From Xanthostigma xanthostigma (lineage: Eukaryota > Arthropoda > Insecta > Raphidioptera > Raphidiidae), in assembly GCA_963575645.1 (NCBI GenBank), contig OY754473.1, positions 558,001-622,000 of the forward strand: DNA of 64,000 bases. The letters are read 5' to 3'. Of the stretch, positions 44,488-55,369 are shown piece after piece. Position numbers and translations under genes: made by a program. The first letter of the stretch is position 1. Each line of letters opens with the position of its first letter. The notes under the pieces were generated by a model that did not search any database, was not told where the DNA came from, and saw nothing but the letters and a program-made list of their open reading frames with translations.

Positions 44488-45072
44488 TCTTTATATATAA
44501 AAATTACGTGTCACGTGTTTGTCCGCGATGAACTCCTAAACTACTGAACCGATTTTAAATTTGATTTGCACACCGTGTGCAATTCGACCCAACTTGAAAG
44601 ATAGGATAGCTTACATTTCAATTTATAGTCGCAATATTATTTTATTGCAAATTATTTGTCTATTCCTTGACAGTCATAATACAACCATATAAGATGGCGA
44701 TACCTGTTGACTGGATTGAGTGAATATTCAATAGATGGCGCAACGAACTTAACAACCATATATCTAGATCGAGGATGTAAAAAAACTGAATATCGTTTAA
44801 AACAAATGCTTTTTTTTTCGAGCACGACGGCGCAGCCGGAGTGAACCCTCGAAATAGAGTAAGTGTTTTAAAGACCAGTTATCCACGAATACTTTACGCT
44901 ATTCTTTTTCGAGTACGACGGCGCAGCCGGAGTGCTCGACATACACACATATACGCCCATGTATATTTTAAAATAGCTAGCAATTAATAAAATAGATAGA
45001 TAGATAGATGTTCCAATTAAATTGTTTTATTATTTCACTTTATACGTAGCGAAGCACGTACAGGGCCGCTAG
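44488..45072 (+). mobile_element. Non-autonomous Helitron
   Basis: Starts TCTTTATATATAAAAATTAC after an A (44487) and ends GTACAGGGCCGCTAG before a T (45073): 5'-TC...CTAG-3' between A and T is the Helitron rule. A GC-rich, hairpin-prone sequence precedes the end. Inside, CGACGGCGCAGCCGGAGTG occurs at about 44825 and again at about 44917, and an AGAT microsatellite lies near 45000. No Rep/helicase gene. Confidence 0.7.
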
Positions 45073-45523
45073 TCACTTATAAAACAAAGTCCCCCCGCTG
45101 CGTCTGCCTGCCCGAACGCGATAAACTCAAAAACTACCGAACGGATTTTTATACGGTTTTCACCAACGAACGGAGTGATTCAAGAGAAAGGTTTATATGT
45201 ATAATTCATTAATGTTTTATGTAAATTAGTAGAAATATGACGGTAATTGTTGAAGATGTCGGAAAAAATCAAGCCGACTGGGAGCTTTTATCGAAAACGA
45301 TGCCCAATCCCTTTGAGATATAACAAAACAAAGTATGGTGGAATTGTTCTTCTTTTATAGGTCTACAAAAAAGTCAGCGACGACATATGTCTATCTTTTA
45401 AGGACAGCTTACTATACCCATTTTAATGTTAAGTGTTTTTCGTGGATATCAATTTTGCAACGTAAGTCGACGAAAAAACGGTGGCAATCAACAAATTCGG
45501 GCGAAGCCGGATCGGGCTGCTAG
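45073..45523 (+). mobile_element. Second non-autonomous Helitron, head-to-tail with the first
   Basis: Starts TCACTTATAAAACAAAGTCC immediately after the first element's CTAG and ends CGAAGCCGGATCGGGCTGCTAG before T (45524). The 3' end differs from the first, so it is another family. No coding capacity. Confidence 0.6.
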
Positions 45524-46454
45524 TTTTAAACAATATGGAATTTCTTAACATTCCATAGATAAATAACCTTCAAGCGGTCGCGCGGCGTCGAATCGACCGC
45601 ACTCGGTATATTTCTGTTCCTAACATCGTTATTTCTTGTCGTATGCATTTCCCACCCCTAGTAAAATGTCTTTGTTTCACCGTGCACGAAATAAACATAT
45701 TACCTCTGCTTCCTGCGCTTTCGGAGTCCATAGAACGCATTTGTTTTAGTCGCGGCACAGACGTCGAAATTTAGTTACTGGGCGATATTTAGTTACTAGT
45801 AGTGAAATACTTGAGCAAATACAACAAGAAGATGAAGTTGTATGTTTGTATTTTTTTTCTGAGTTAAGTTTCTTTTTTGCCAAAAAATGTGTCCAAACAG
45901 AGTGATAATGTATCTGTACACAAAAAATTAATGATTATTCATTAATAAGTGTTTTAAATCCTAGAAATATACCATAGGTCTTTCAGGTTACACACGACTG
46001 TTGCCGATACAAATAGTGATGTGCTGGATCGTTAAAAATGTATTAAACGTTGTATGTATTTTAACGTTTTAAATATTTGATGAAATATTGAAATACAAAA
46101 TAAAATCATACAAACCTTGTAAAAATAGCTCCACGTACAGTCGAACGTAAAGTTTTCATCCGACAGCCCAGCACTTCGAGTACGCCAGTGATTTCGACAG
46201 CTCGATAGCTTCATTCACATTTAAGGAAGCATTGCGAAACGATTTGGCCGTTTCGCCCCTTGCTACAAGAGTCATGCCTGAATTATGAAAACGCTTGTCC
46301 AGAAGGATCAATCCAGTAAAGCTATAAAAATAAAAAAATGCATACTCATTAATGTTTTTTTTTTTCAAAACAAATCCCATTTATGCTTTATCATTTTTTT
46401 ATAACGAAAACTGCGTCCGTCAGTTAACTGGCAAGGTAAGTTTAAGTATTACGT
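45524..46454. other. No confident gene
   Basis: The minus-strand ORF 46380-46156 has plausible coding composition (GMTLVARGETAKSFRNASLN) but no recognised family. Confidence 0.3.
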
Positions 46455-46760
46455 AACGATTGCCGGAACACTCTGGAATCGAAGGCAACGAAGAAGCTGA
46501 TGAGCTGGCGAAGAAAGGATCGTCCACTCCATACATTGGCCCAGAACCAGCCCTGGGAGTGCCCAAAAGCACAGCACGGGGTCAAAAAAGGGAATTGATC
46601 AGCACAAGACATACTGGAATCAAATTTCCGGGCAGCAAAATGGCAAGATTTTTATTAAATGGCCATCCCGAAAGATGAATGAAGAACTACTACAACTCAG
46701 TAGGAACAATCATCGTCTCGTGGTAGGCCTCCTGACAAGACATTGTGCCCTGAATTATTA
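46455..46760 (+). pseudogene. Non-LTR retrotransposon RNase H and C-terminal fragment
   Basis: PEHSGIEGNEEADELAKKGS is the HxGxxGNExAD motif of LINE RNase H (usually W-V-P-G-H). It continues ALGVPKSTARG and, after a frameshift, NEELLQLSRNNHRLVVGLLT then RHCAL, as in R1/Jockey-type elements. Ends before the cysteine-rich tail. Confidence 0.8.
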
Positions 46761-48719
46761 TTTATTATAATTATAAAATAGCCCAATTCGGTTTATATAT
46801 TATGAGTTAACCTTACTAATACGGTCATTTTCTATATTTCAATATATACATGCTAATTATTTTAGAAGATTTAAACTCCATACCTGAGGTCAATACGTTT
46901 GCCTTTGTGGTTTATAAAATATATGTTTAAACTTTAAAATGGTCTAAATTTTAGTCTTCGTGACTTTAATGCTAACAGCTGTCGACCATATACATATCAT
47001 GCTGTCAAAAAAACGTCTTTTCCTAAACAGATCATCCGTATAAAATTATCAAGCGATGGTAGCTATTTGTGAAGCCATGTATTAAATGTTGGTAGCAAGA
47101 AGTGGAAACTGGAATTTTGTTTACAAGACACGCGACGCAGCCATACCGTTCTCTGGCCATACCGCCATACTCCGCATGACAACTGCGTGTCTGCTTGTTG
47201 TTGGAAAGTTCCATATAGGTATTTAATTGGAAAGTTCAATGTAATAAAAAGGTCAGTGCTCTTTATTGCATCCATATGCAGCTATGCATGGAGATTGACG
47301 TGGTACTTTATACGTCGTTAAACTGGCCACGTCCTTTGTTCAAAGAACATGTATCAAATTATTATCAACTGCAAAAAGGCAAATGGCGCATTAATAAAGT
47401 TTTAATTATAATAAAACGCATCTAATTGTGAAAAATAAGTGTTTTTAGACTTTAATTAAAAGTGTAATATAAACAGTGAAACGAAAAATATTATTTTAAA
47501 TACAAATACACTGTTATCTGTCTGTGGATATTGACGTGTTTATTTGTAATTTTAATACCTACATAAATCTTGAAAATCATATTAAAAACATATTTTGTGC
47601 GTATTACAATTCACAGTGTGATTAAATAAACTACTTGATAATATTTTATTAAAAATGAAAAATCATAACCCGAAAAACACTAAAGCAGTTATGATTTCTG
47701 TTTTTACAACTGAATTTTCATTAGTGCCTGATTAGTACGCTAAAATAATTTAAAACAGTGAATTAATTCTAAACATCAAAAAAATATCTAAGTGTGTTTT
47801 GAAAATTATTTGTGAAGATTTCAAGATTTAATGGATAACTAACTGCGTACATAATTATCAAAGCTGAAGTCGGTGAAGTGTTTTTTCATGCACCAAGCAG
47901 CGCGAGAGAGGAATGAATAACCGAAAGTTAGGACATTTTAATAACTGCTGTTTTTCACATTTGTGCTGTACACTGATTAACATAAAATATTTTTGAGGCA
48001 TGCTTGTAAAACAATAAACCAAGAAGACTGCGTAATACTAATAAATTAACAGTATTTCATTTTAACATTTATGAAGTTCTACCAACATTTCAATATCATA
48101 ATATGATAATATTATGTATTAAAAATTTCTAATGAATTTTGTGATACTAAATCGTTTATAAAATATTAATACGCAATTGTTTCTAAATTAGTGTAAAATA
48201 AATACAATATAAAAAAATAAATCTAGAAGTGTACAAAAAAAGTAGTAAAAAAACAGGCGACGGCGTATCCTTATTGAAATAACGCACGTAAAAAAGAGAA
48301 CTTTATAAATTAATAAAATATTTATAATAAATTGCACATAATTATACAAAATAATTGTTTTTAAACTTTCATATTAAACAATGCATAAGTGAAACTAAAA
48401 TGTTTTAAAATAAATACAAGCAAACAATAATTGTTAATAAAAGTATAATTTGCACATATAGAGGTACCTATTTCTAGATGAACAAAAAATGTTGTGATAT
48501 TACAGAAACAACAGAAACTGCCACGTAATATTTTTTAAAACTAAAAAATAAAACTTGATGGAAACTAAAGCTGCAGTTATGTGACTAAACAATGATTAGA
48601 ACTATTTTTTTAATAAATGTGCTATTACGCAATACGCTCTAATCAAATGAGCAAATATGCTGTTCCAACATGGATTTGCATTTTTGGCTGCTCATCTTGC
48701 CTTCGATCGCTACCCAAGA
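46761..48719. other. 2-kb gene-poor, very AT-rich stretch
   Basis: No ORF of note. Much of 47400-48600 is A/T homopolymer-like with no repeat pattern that I can define. Confidence 0.4.
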
Positions 48720-49112
48720 TTCAACCCCATGTATGAAAAACACCCCTAAAACATTATTTTGACTGGATGTTTTACAGTCAATATGAGCTGGAGTAAATTG
48801 TTCGTTTTGAGACCTACGAAGTGAGTCTCATCTGTAAATAAGACCTTTTCCCGGTCTTCTGTAGTTTCGTTGGGAGTATTTTCTGGTTCAGAACAGCCTC
48901 TGTTTTTCAGACAGTTAATGAGAAGTTGTCTTTTTTTCGATTGAATAGTCCTACCAGATTCCAAAAGTCTTTTATGGATAGTTGAGTCATGTATTGCTAC
49001 GTCTGATGCTGCTAAGGCCTAACTCACACGGGCAACTTTCCGACGATATCAGAACCACAAAAAAGTCGTCGTCTGTCGCAGCAATTAACCACTTTCCAAC
49101 ATTTTAGTCGGC

Positions 49113-49385
49113 GTGCAGACGCACGTGTGTGTAGATGACCCACAGAAACAGCAAGTTCTAAAATGGATTTATTTGGAAGCACTGTTGTGGCTTTTGTTAC
49201 GGCGAAGAAGGCGACGTCGCCGCAGTAGAATTTATTGGGTTCATCCCATTATTGAAAATAGAAACGAAAGTCAATTTCATCAACTCTACCCTTTATTAAG
49301 GATCTATGACGACCAGTTTTTTAATTACTTCAGAATGAGTAAAAGTACATTCGATTATTTGTCAAATGAGTTAAAAAACAGGTAT
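49113..49385 (+). pseudogene. HARBI1-like N-terminal fragment
   Basis: RRRRRRRRSRIYWVHPIIEN, then QLYPLLRIYDDQFFNYFRMS and KSTFDYLSNELK, the conserved N-terminal part of Harbinger nucleases. The start at 49113 (MQTHVC) or a later Met is uncertain. It ends at the deletion breakpoint near 49385. Confidence 0.8.
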
Positions 49386-49607
49386 TCCCATGTCTGCTTT
49401 CTCTACTCGATTGCTATAAGCATCAGTTGTGTAGTCCCAAATGCATGGTAGATTGTGTATTTCTTCTATAAACGATTCCGTATCAAATGATTCACTTTCG
49501 TTTTCCATTTTCTTGCTACCTACACACAATGCGATCGCTTCGTCGATACAACACAGACTGATTGATATCTGCCGACCTGTTGTTGCTGTGTCGCTGGAGA
49601 ATCGCAC
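49386..49607 (-). pseudogene. Harbinger MADF partner protein, N-terminal fragment
   Basis: FDTESFIEEIHNLPCIWDYT then TDAYSNRVEKADM is the first half of a MADF domain (F-I-x-x-h...P-x-h-W-x). The original start may be at MENES rather than 49607. The frame runs into the nuclease fragment at the breakpoint. Confidence 0.75.
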
Positions 49608-49849
49608 GTGTGAGTTGTGTTGATCTGCCGACTGCGACAGTTTAGTGGATCATAACAACACATTGCAACTGTCGTTGCATTGTCGGCCGTGTGAGTGCTA
49701 CGGGTCAGTTTCCATACTTTAGCATGGAAACTAGCTACTCTCCACAGACGACGACTTTATTGTCGTTCTGATGTTGTCGGATAGTTGTCCGTGTGAGTTA
49801 GGCCTAAGTCTTGTTGCAGGTCGTGACTTGTTTTTCTTAGGTCTGTGAA

Positions 49850-50940
49850 TTTAGCCCCGAAAAGTGTAGGCGAGGACGTGGCATGGCTCAATCGTATGAC
49901 CATGTTAGACCACGCATCATTTTTTTTTATGACCACCTATTATGATCTTTTTATTGACGAATTAATTTTCCGGGGCAAACTTCACATAGCCCCGAAAAAT
50001 TTTGCAAAATGAAATTTTAAGTAACGCAATCGTCAGACCATCGTTGAACCATGTTAACTCTCTACAGCCAGCAATAAAGCAAAGTTTTTTTCACACATGT
50101 CGCACTTAAACAAAAAAAAATCTCCTCTTCTTCTGCTCTCCTTTCGACGTCATTGTGATTTTGGATCCATATTTAGTTGTCGGCTTTTGAAGTAAATACA
50201 TTGTTTTTATTCTTTGTTGTTGAAGCAATTTTAAAATCGGTCATTTTAAATGTTTCTTTGCTAGTTCTTCTTCTGCTTTGTCGTCGCTGCTGCGTTTTCT
50301 ATATGGTTTATTATCGGAGTTTAATTTTTAAACTGCCCGGCGGATTTATCTCCCTTATAAGTTAAGAATACTTTTTTAAACTAGAGTAGCTCTTTTTTAG
50401 TTTCCACATTTCTTTCTTCAAATTTATCGGGAAGAAAGGAATCCCCTCCTATTCCTTCAGCACCATTGTAATTTTGGATTCATACTTAGTTGTTAGCGTT
50501 TCAAGTCTATTTTTTTCATATTTCGTATCTATTTTTAATTTTTGCGAAATTTTTGTTGATTGCTGCGTTCGTAGTTTCCCATTAGGTTAACTTCGACATC
50601 TACAACGAGGAGTTTAAAGCATCAAAAATTATCGTTAGATCACCCTTTGAAAAAAAGTTGTGACAAAACATTGTTTTTTATTTTTTTTCAATTTTTTGAG
50701 TGTCGGGTACATTTTACCATGTTTGATCATCCCTCTTTGGTTTGCGGTTTCCTTTCCCTGGGAAAAATCAAGTCTCGACAGTCGAAATTTTTTGCTCAAT
50801 TTCATTCTTTTTGGTACACCGATTCCCTTTTATTTTGGACTAGCAAAACATTTGCAATACTACGTCTAAACGATAATTAATTGGTCCATTGTTTCTCCAT
50901 ACATTTTGAGCTGCCATATCTACACAGTGACCTATAAGGG
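49850..50940. other. Intergenic with diverged direct repeats
   Basis: TAGCCCCGAAAA occurs at 49853 and 49988. A roughly 80-bp T-rich unit with ATTTTGGAT(C/T)CATA, TTAGTTGT is present at about 50155 and 50470. Short plus-strand ORFs at 50177-50880 are T-rich and not convincing. Confidence 0.4.
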
Positions 50941-50944
50941 GTAA

Positions 50945-52690
50945 ATATTATTATGATTTGTGGAAAACTGAAAAACACTCTTTGCACAAAGCAACATCGC
51001 ACATCAATGGGCACAGCGTCGATAAGTTTTTAATTTTTCTGGAATATGATCTTCGAGATTCACAAGTATAATTGACTTTTGAACCATCTGACGACCACCT
51101 GGACAATTTCTTTTCCTATTCGGCGTACCACAGGTGTGTACCCTTTACATTTGCGACCGGTGTAATTGGTTATCAAATCATTTAGTAATTTTGACCGAAA
51201 CTGTGAACGTGTAAGTTCTTTTAGTTTCTTAGAATTCGTTGTTGCAAATGATAAAACTATTCACAATGCAGGCGTCGAGTAAATATTAAAATATTTTTAG
51301 CCACCATCTTCAGAACTTTTGTTGAATTGAATAAATGACATGCACTGGTAAAATAAATCAACCCCGCCCATGTTCTTGTTGTAAGCTGCATTCTCTTTAG
51401 GACAAGTCACCGTCAGTCGGTTCTCTTTGCTGTCGCGTCTAAGCACGCTTGAATTATGCATGGCTGTAATTACGGAAACACTCCTGTTTCCGCTATCCTT
51501 CCACTTCACAACAGCATTATCCTCAGTTGGAGCATAATCTGACCCATGTGTAGCCACATCTTTATCCTTGCTGATAGTAACTTATTCATAAGCGGAACAC
51601 TAAATTTCCTTGATTGCAACGTTTCCACCAATCACTGAAAAAAATCGTATGTGCCTGTCGTCGTTAAAGTACTTATTTATATAATAACACAACATTAGAG
51701 CACACCAGTCGATATGATGACTGCTTGAAAGTATTTTTGCAGTTTGAGTACATTTTTACACGCGCAATTGTTTACAAATTTTACGTTTGTATGCGCTGCT
51801 ACTTTGCAATCGATTTCATCAATTACAGTGCATGTGACATAGATTCTGACTTTTTTGCTATATTACAATTTTTTAGCAATTCAGGATGTCCTGGTGTTAA
51901 AATTATCATATATCGATACTTACCTGTGTTCAATAATAACGAAAATGCCTTCTACGGTTGACAGAAGGCGGTGGAGTGACTCTGAAAATGTCATTTAGAG
52001 GGACGCTGTCATCTATGTTTTCCTCCTCTGGCGAAATAAATGAACTTTTGTAAGGTTTCACGAATTTAATTTTAGCAGTCTCAGGCGACAGTTCTTGAAT
52101 TTGGCCAACATATCTACGGACAGATTTTTTTGTGGCGTAGGTAACAATAACCCAGTCATTAGTTTTAGGTGCTTGGATTTCGTCATCAGACTCATGTTCA
52201 GATAGGATGTTGTCGGAGCTGTTGTTCACTGTGGAAATAGATGATTGTTGATAGTCTTGTTTTAAAGTTTGCAGATTGATATATTCATCATTGCTAGTGT
52301 CATTGATGTTTTCATTATTTGTCTCCGTCTCCTTGTCTGCATCGTCTTCTTCAGTGTTGGTAATTCAATTTGAGATTTTTCAGATGGCAATTGCCTTTTA
52401 TTTTTTTTGACAGTACCGATGTAGAATATTTTCTTCTCTTTCAGGCAATCAACGAGATCCATTTCCGTGAATCAGTTATCAGCCGATACGTTGCATCCAG
52501 ATCCATATACGGGCTCAGCCATTCTTTTCACTACATCACTTGTCTTGTTGATAAAGAAAGGCCCTTCTGGTTGTTTCCCAGCATCCACATTATAAGTGTA
52601 ATACATTTTTGCGTCAGTGAGGGCAAAACATTTTATGCCGTATTTATTTGGTTTCGATGGTATGTATTGCCGAAAAGAGCACTTTCCTCA
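50945..52690 (-). pseudogene. piggyBac transposase, split and decayed
   Basis: In reading order on the minus strand: SKPNKYGIKCFALTDAKMYY (about 52660), PFFINKTSDVVKRMAEPVYG, SADN then a stop, DLVDCLKEKKIFYIGTVKKN (52450); later VVKWKDSGNRSVSVI, VTCPKENAAYNKNMGGVDLF (51557-51297); then SQFRSKLLNDLI and the cysteine-rich end HIPEKLKTYRR, CDVALCKECFSVFH (about 50950). This is the DDE_Tnp_1_7 order. An unrelated C-terminal domain (51930-52380) and about 370 non-coding bases interrupt it. Confidence 0.75.
51930..52380 (-). pseudogene. Small beta-rich C-terminal domain inserted in piggyBac
   Basis: ESDDEIQAPKTNDWVIVTYA, TKKSVRRYVGQIQELSPETA, KIKFVKPYKSSFISPEE and a PPPSVNRR end. The pattern WVIV...Y-V-G-x-I...h-x-F resembles the domain at 38798-39091 at the end of a pogo-like gene, so it is probably a pogo-type tail, preceded by an acidic linker. 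Confidence 0.5.
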
Positions 52691-52714
52691 AAATTTGGAA
52701 GCATCCATCAATTG

Positions 52715-53029
52715 TTAAATTCTCCCCAGGATTATAACTCTTCTGACAGTTTGGCACGTGAAATTACTAAAGCACTTACCACGACCACGAACAATCTTTT
52801 CCTCTAGAGGAGTGACAGCTTCTTCGTCAATCTCCAAGAATTTAAATGAATGACGTTTGAGTTTTTTCCAAGTTGGTTCGCTGAATTGGGCTTCTGCCAT
52901 GTACACGCGTCTTGCATTTTCCGCACGATCCGTGCTCGTCGATGGACCAGACAAGTCTTGTTCAGTCGAATCATAATTTACCTCAATCTCACCAGCGACT
53001 TCGAGAGTGGGATCGATGGGCCTCATCAC
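52715..53029 (-). pseudogene. Unknown fragment, possibly piggyBac N-terminus
   Basis: The 104-codon ORF is Ser/Thr/Asp/Glu-rich at the start (STEQDLSGPSTSTDRAENAR) then WKKLKRHSFKFLEIDEEAVT. It lies directly upstream of the piggyBac middle on the same strand, where an acidic N-terminus would be expected; no firm motif. Confidence 0.35.
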
Positions 53030-53039
53030 TCAAGATGAT

Positions 53040-53691
53040 TTTTCGATGAAATTCTCTAATGTGATCGCCTATGAGCTGTTGAAATGCACCGGTGGCAAAA
53101 AACCCCAACGCGAGTAATAGCTGGTTCTCTGCTGTAATCGATTTATTTCGTTTTGTCTTAGGTGTCAAAGTGGGCCCGAAAATATGCAACATTTCTCTGA
53201 CTTTATTTTGAGACTGTAAATTCCGATTCGTCGCAATACAGAGACGGATCTGTTCCGTCACGTATGACTCTTCTGCGAGGTATAATTTCCTTAAAATCAT
53301 CATCCGACGATAAAGATGTCAATGAAGACAAATCTGACATTTTTTGTTCATTATATGTATATATTTAATAAGGTAATATATAAATAAACGTTATAAAATT
53401 ATTTTTTGTGTTTTTATATCGTAAAATAGTGCAAAAGAGTGCCTTCGTCAAAAGTTAATCACACAATGATCACCGATCAGTTTAACAACCCAGTTAACAG
53501 CGTGATCATCTTTGAATGGGCGTTGTGCAACAGATTTTTACATTAACAGCCCGGTTAAGTCCATTTGACAACCCGATCAAATCAAATCTGACGAAGCATC
53601 GTTAACGATGAGATCCCGATCAAGTGTTTAACAGCGCTTTCAAGTGTTTAACAACCCAATCAAATATTTTATTTTGTGTTGTGCAACCCAG
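53040..53691 (-). pseudogene. Harbinger 5' end with N-terminal coding fragment
   Basis: Reads IFGPTLTPKTKRNKSITAEN, QLLLALGFFATGAFQQLIGD, the N-terminal helix region of a HARBI1-like nuclease. Upstream (to 53691, minus strand) TGGGTTGCACAACACAAAAT and repeated GTTAAACACTTGA words look like the element's TIR. It is cut near 53040. Confidence 0.65.
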
Positions 53692-53900
53692 CATAAATCA
53701 GCTTTTGCCTTTTTATCAGCTAAATCCCATGCTAGCACGGCGGTTGCATCGTCAGGTTTTATGGTAGTTCCTTCAACATAACTCCATGCGTTGTTTTTGA
53801 CAAGAATTGCTTCCATGTGTATTCGCCACGTATCATAATTGTAAATGGTAAAAGATAACTACTGCTTTTGAAGATTTATACGTTTCCATGGCTCGAGAGT
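53692..53900 (-). pseudogene. Copia gag N-terminal fragment
   Basis: METYKSSKAVVIFY at the start, then after a frameshift NYDTWRIHMEAILVKNNAWS, YVEGTTIKPDDATAVLAWDL and DKKAKADL. NYxTWxxxMEAxLxKNxxWxxV is the Copia gag (UBN2/DUF4219) signature. It is broken by the Harbinger TIR. Confidence 0.75.
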
Positions 53901-53949
53901 ACTATGTGTTTCTTCATTTCAATCACAAAAGGATCCTTACTGCTTAATT

Positions 53950-54235
53950 AGAATTGGTGCGCCCTCGATATTTGCAGTGTATCTATTTTCAAAAATGTTT
54001 CAGCGGTCAATTTGAAATTATAGAAATCATCTGCTTTTATTTTTTGACCCGAAAGGGTTGCTTACTTCGTGTATTTTCGATAAGATGTTTTATGTCATCG
54101 GAGATCATGCTGTTTGTGACGCGTTTGCGTTTCTCTATGAGTGAAAAGTCTCGATCACATGATAAGAATGAGTGTCCACTGATTAAAAACTTGTGTTCAA
54201 TAGTTTTGAAAACTTTCTTATGAATGATAACATCT
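53950..54235 (-). pseudogene. Fragment of an unclassified repetitive insect protein
   Basis: EVFKTIEHKFLISGHSFLSC, DRDFSLIEKRKRVTNSMISD then, after a stop, DDFYNFKLTAETFLKIDTLQ. The GHSFL-x-x-DRDF-x-hIEK motif marks a large repetitive protein family in insects, with a probable DDE-like region upstream. The superfamily name is unclear to me. Confidence 0.5.
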
Positions 54236-54560
54236 TGCTACTTTGCTAAACTTTCACTATGAGCTTTATATAAAAGCTACCACCACTAATTCTTATAGAA
54301 AAACAAGGTTCGGAAAGATCATTCTGAAAAGTATTTCTTTTGCTGTTATCTATTATGTGTTTGATATTTTATGGCTTTGTTAATACCAGAGTAAGTATTC
54401 CTCGAGATTTTCTGTTATCTGCCCGTGAAGAAAGCCAGATATTGGCTTATCTTAGTTTAATCATTACTATCTGATCAATTAGAAATATTTAGGCGATTGA
54501 CTATTAATCTAGTAATTAATAACTTGTCCAAAAAATTAATTACACTCCACTGGGCTGTAT
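54236..54560. other. No gene recognised
   Basis: AT-rich flank; nothing identifiable. Confidence 0.3.
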
Positions 54561-54568
54561 GTAAGAGT

Positions 54569-55053
54569 TCAAGAAAACAAAAAAAAGATATAGATCAAAA
54601 AAAAAAAATTCACTTTAAAGGGGATTCGGGCTTTTGCTTGTATAAGGCCTTTAGGCCTCTTTCGCGAATGCGGCCGTGTGGGTCTTGAAGCAGCCTCGTA
54701 GTGGCTCCACTTGGGAGGCGTAGTCGAAAATGTTTCTTCCGTCGTGTCAGGTTCCATGGTATGTTGATTTTGCTGTTGTTGAGCTAGTACCTCTTGTCTG
54801 ATCCTTGCCGTGCCCATTGTGTCAGCGGTCCTAACCTCCAAATCGGTATTTATATCCGGAGACGTGGGGATAAGTCTATCGGTATCAGTCTCCATGGCGT
54901 CATCAGGTCATCTGTTCTGGTGGATCGCGGATTGGCGACAGTAGTGGCTGCATAGGCGGAAAGCTTACTGGTTCATACGTCTCGTCATCGTTCTCGGAGC
55001 TGTCGATTTGCGGTATATCGTCAATGAGCAATATGTCGCTGTGGTTTTCCATC
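54569..55053 (-). CDS. Hypothetical acidic and Q/T/P-rich ORF, probably frameshifted
   Basis: From ATG 55053: MENHSDILLIDDIPQIDSSE, rich in Asp/Glu, running to a stop near 54906. In a second frame, ORF 54895-54569 follows: RQEVLAQQQQNQHTMEPDTT, then a basic PTRPHSRKRPKGLIQAKARI and a hydrophobic end of poly-Phe/Leu from a T-run. The two may be one protein with a frameshift. Upstream the 27-bp palindrome at 55113 and the 47-aa repeat ORF lie on the same strand. No family recognised. Confidence 0.4.
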
Positions 55054-55112
55054 GTGGTCTAGATTGCGAATGTCTTTTTGCTCGTAGTAGTACCGAACGT
55101 TCGTTTTGTATT

Positions 55113-55139
55113 GGTACATACTTACTGTAAGTATGTACC
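55113..55139. repeat. 27-bp perfect palindrome
   Basis: GGTACATACTTAC, T, GTAAGTATGTACC. It lies about 60 bases upstream of the ATG at 55053; whether it has a regulatory role is unknown. Confidence 0.85.
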
Positions 55140-55369
55140 TATTATATAGAAAGAAAAAAAAAATGACACCGTTACATCATCAACGTTCTTTTTGACACCT
55201 TTTGCTCTCTTGTGACAATGAGGCATTGTCACATTTGTTTGTTTGAATAACAATAAATATACTATAAAAAATATAGGTATATATTTCGTAAAGTGTTTTT
55301 TTATTTAAATATATTATTGATATTACATAATTTTCTTATTTATTTAAATATTGTAATATTAATTACTTT

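Larger units (their letters stand above)
49016..49804. mobile_element. Harbinger deletion derivative with TAA target duplication
   Basis: TIRs: GGCCTAACTCACACGGGCAA (left) and inverted GGCCTAACTCACACGGACAA (right), continuing with CCGAC and ATCAGAAC words. TAA is duplicated at 49013-49015 and 49805-49807. It keeps the N-terminal parts of both genes (nuclease on +, MADF on -) and lacks everything between. Confidence 0.92.
48720..49845 (-). pseudogene. Tc1-like transposase fragment interrupted by Harbinger
   Basis: On the minus strand, sequence from 49845 (PKKNKSRDLQQDL-like) joins, after removing 49016-49804 and one TAA, to AASDVAIHDSTIHKRLLESG in one open frame. It continues to REKVLFTDETHFVGLKTNNL (first catalytic Asp) and VKHPVKIMFWG, ending near 48720. 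The second and third catalytic motifs are absent. Confidence 0.75.

Noticed and set aside
47032..47275. Two overlapping short minus-strand ORFs
   Set aside because: No motif, no splice signals and a gene-poor AT-rich context.
50177..50880. Hydrophobic plus-strand ORFs that look like membrane proteins
   Set aside because: T-rich DNA gives Phe/Leu-rich translations; overlapping frames look the same and there is no conserved motif.
52370..52807. 145-codon plus-strand ORF
   Set aside because: It is the antisense of the piggyBac middle region, whose minus-strand motifs are clear.
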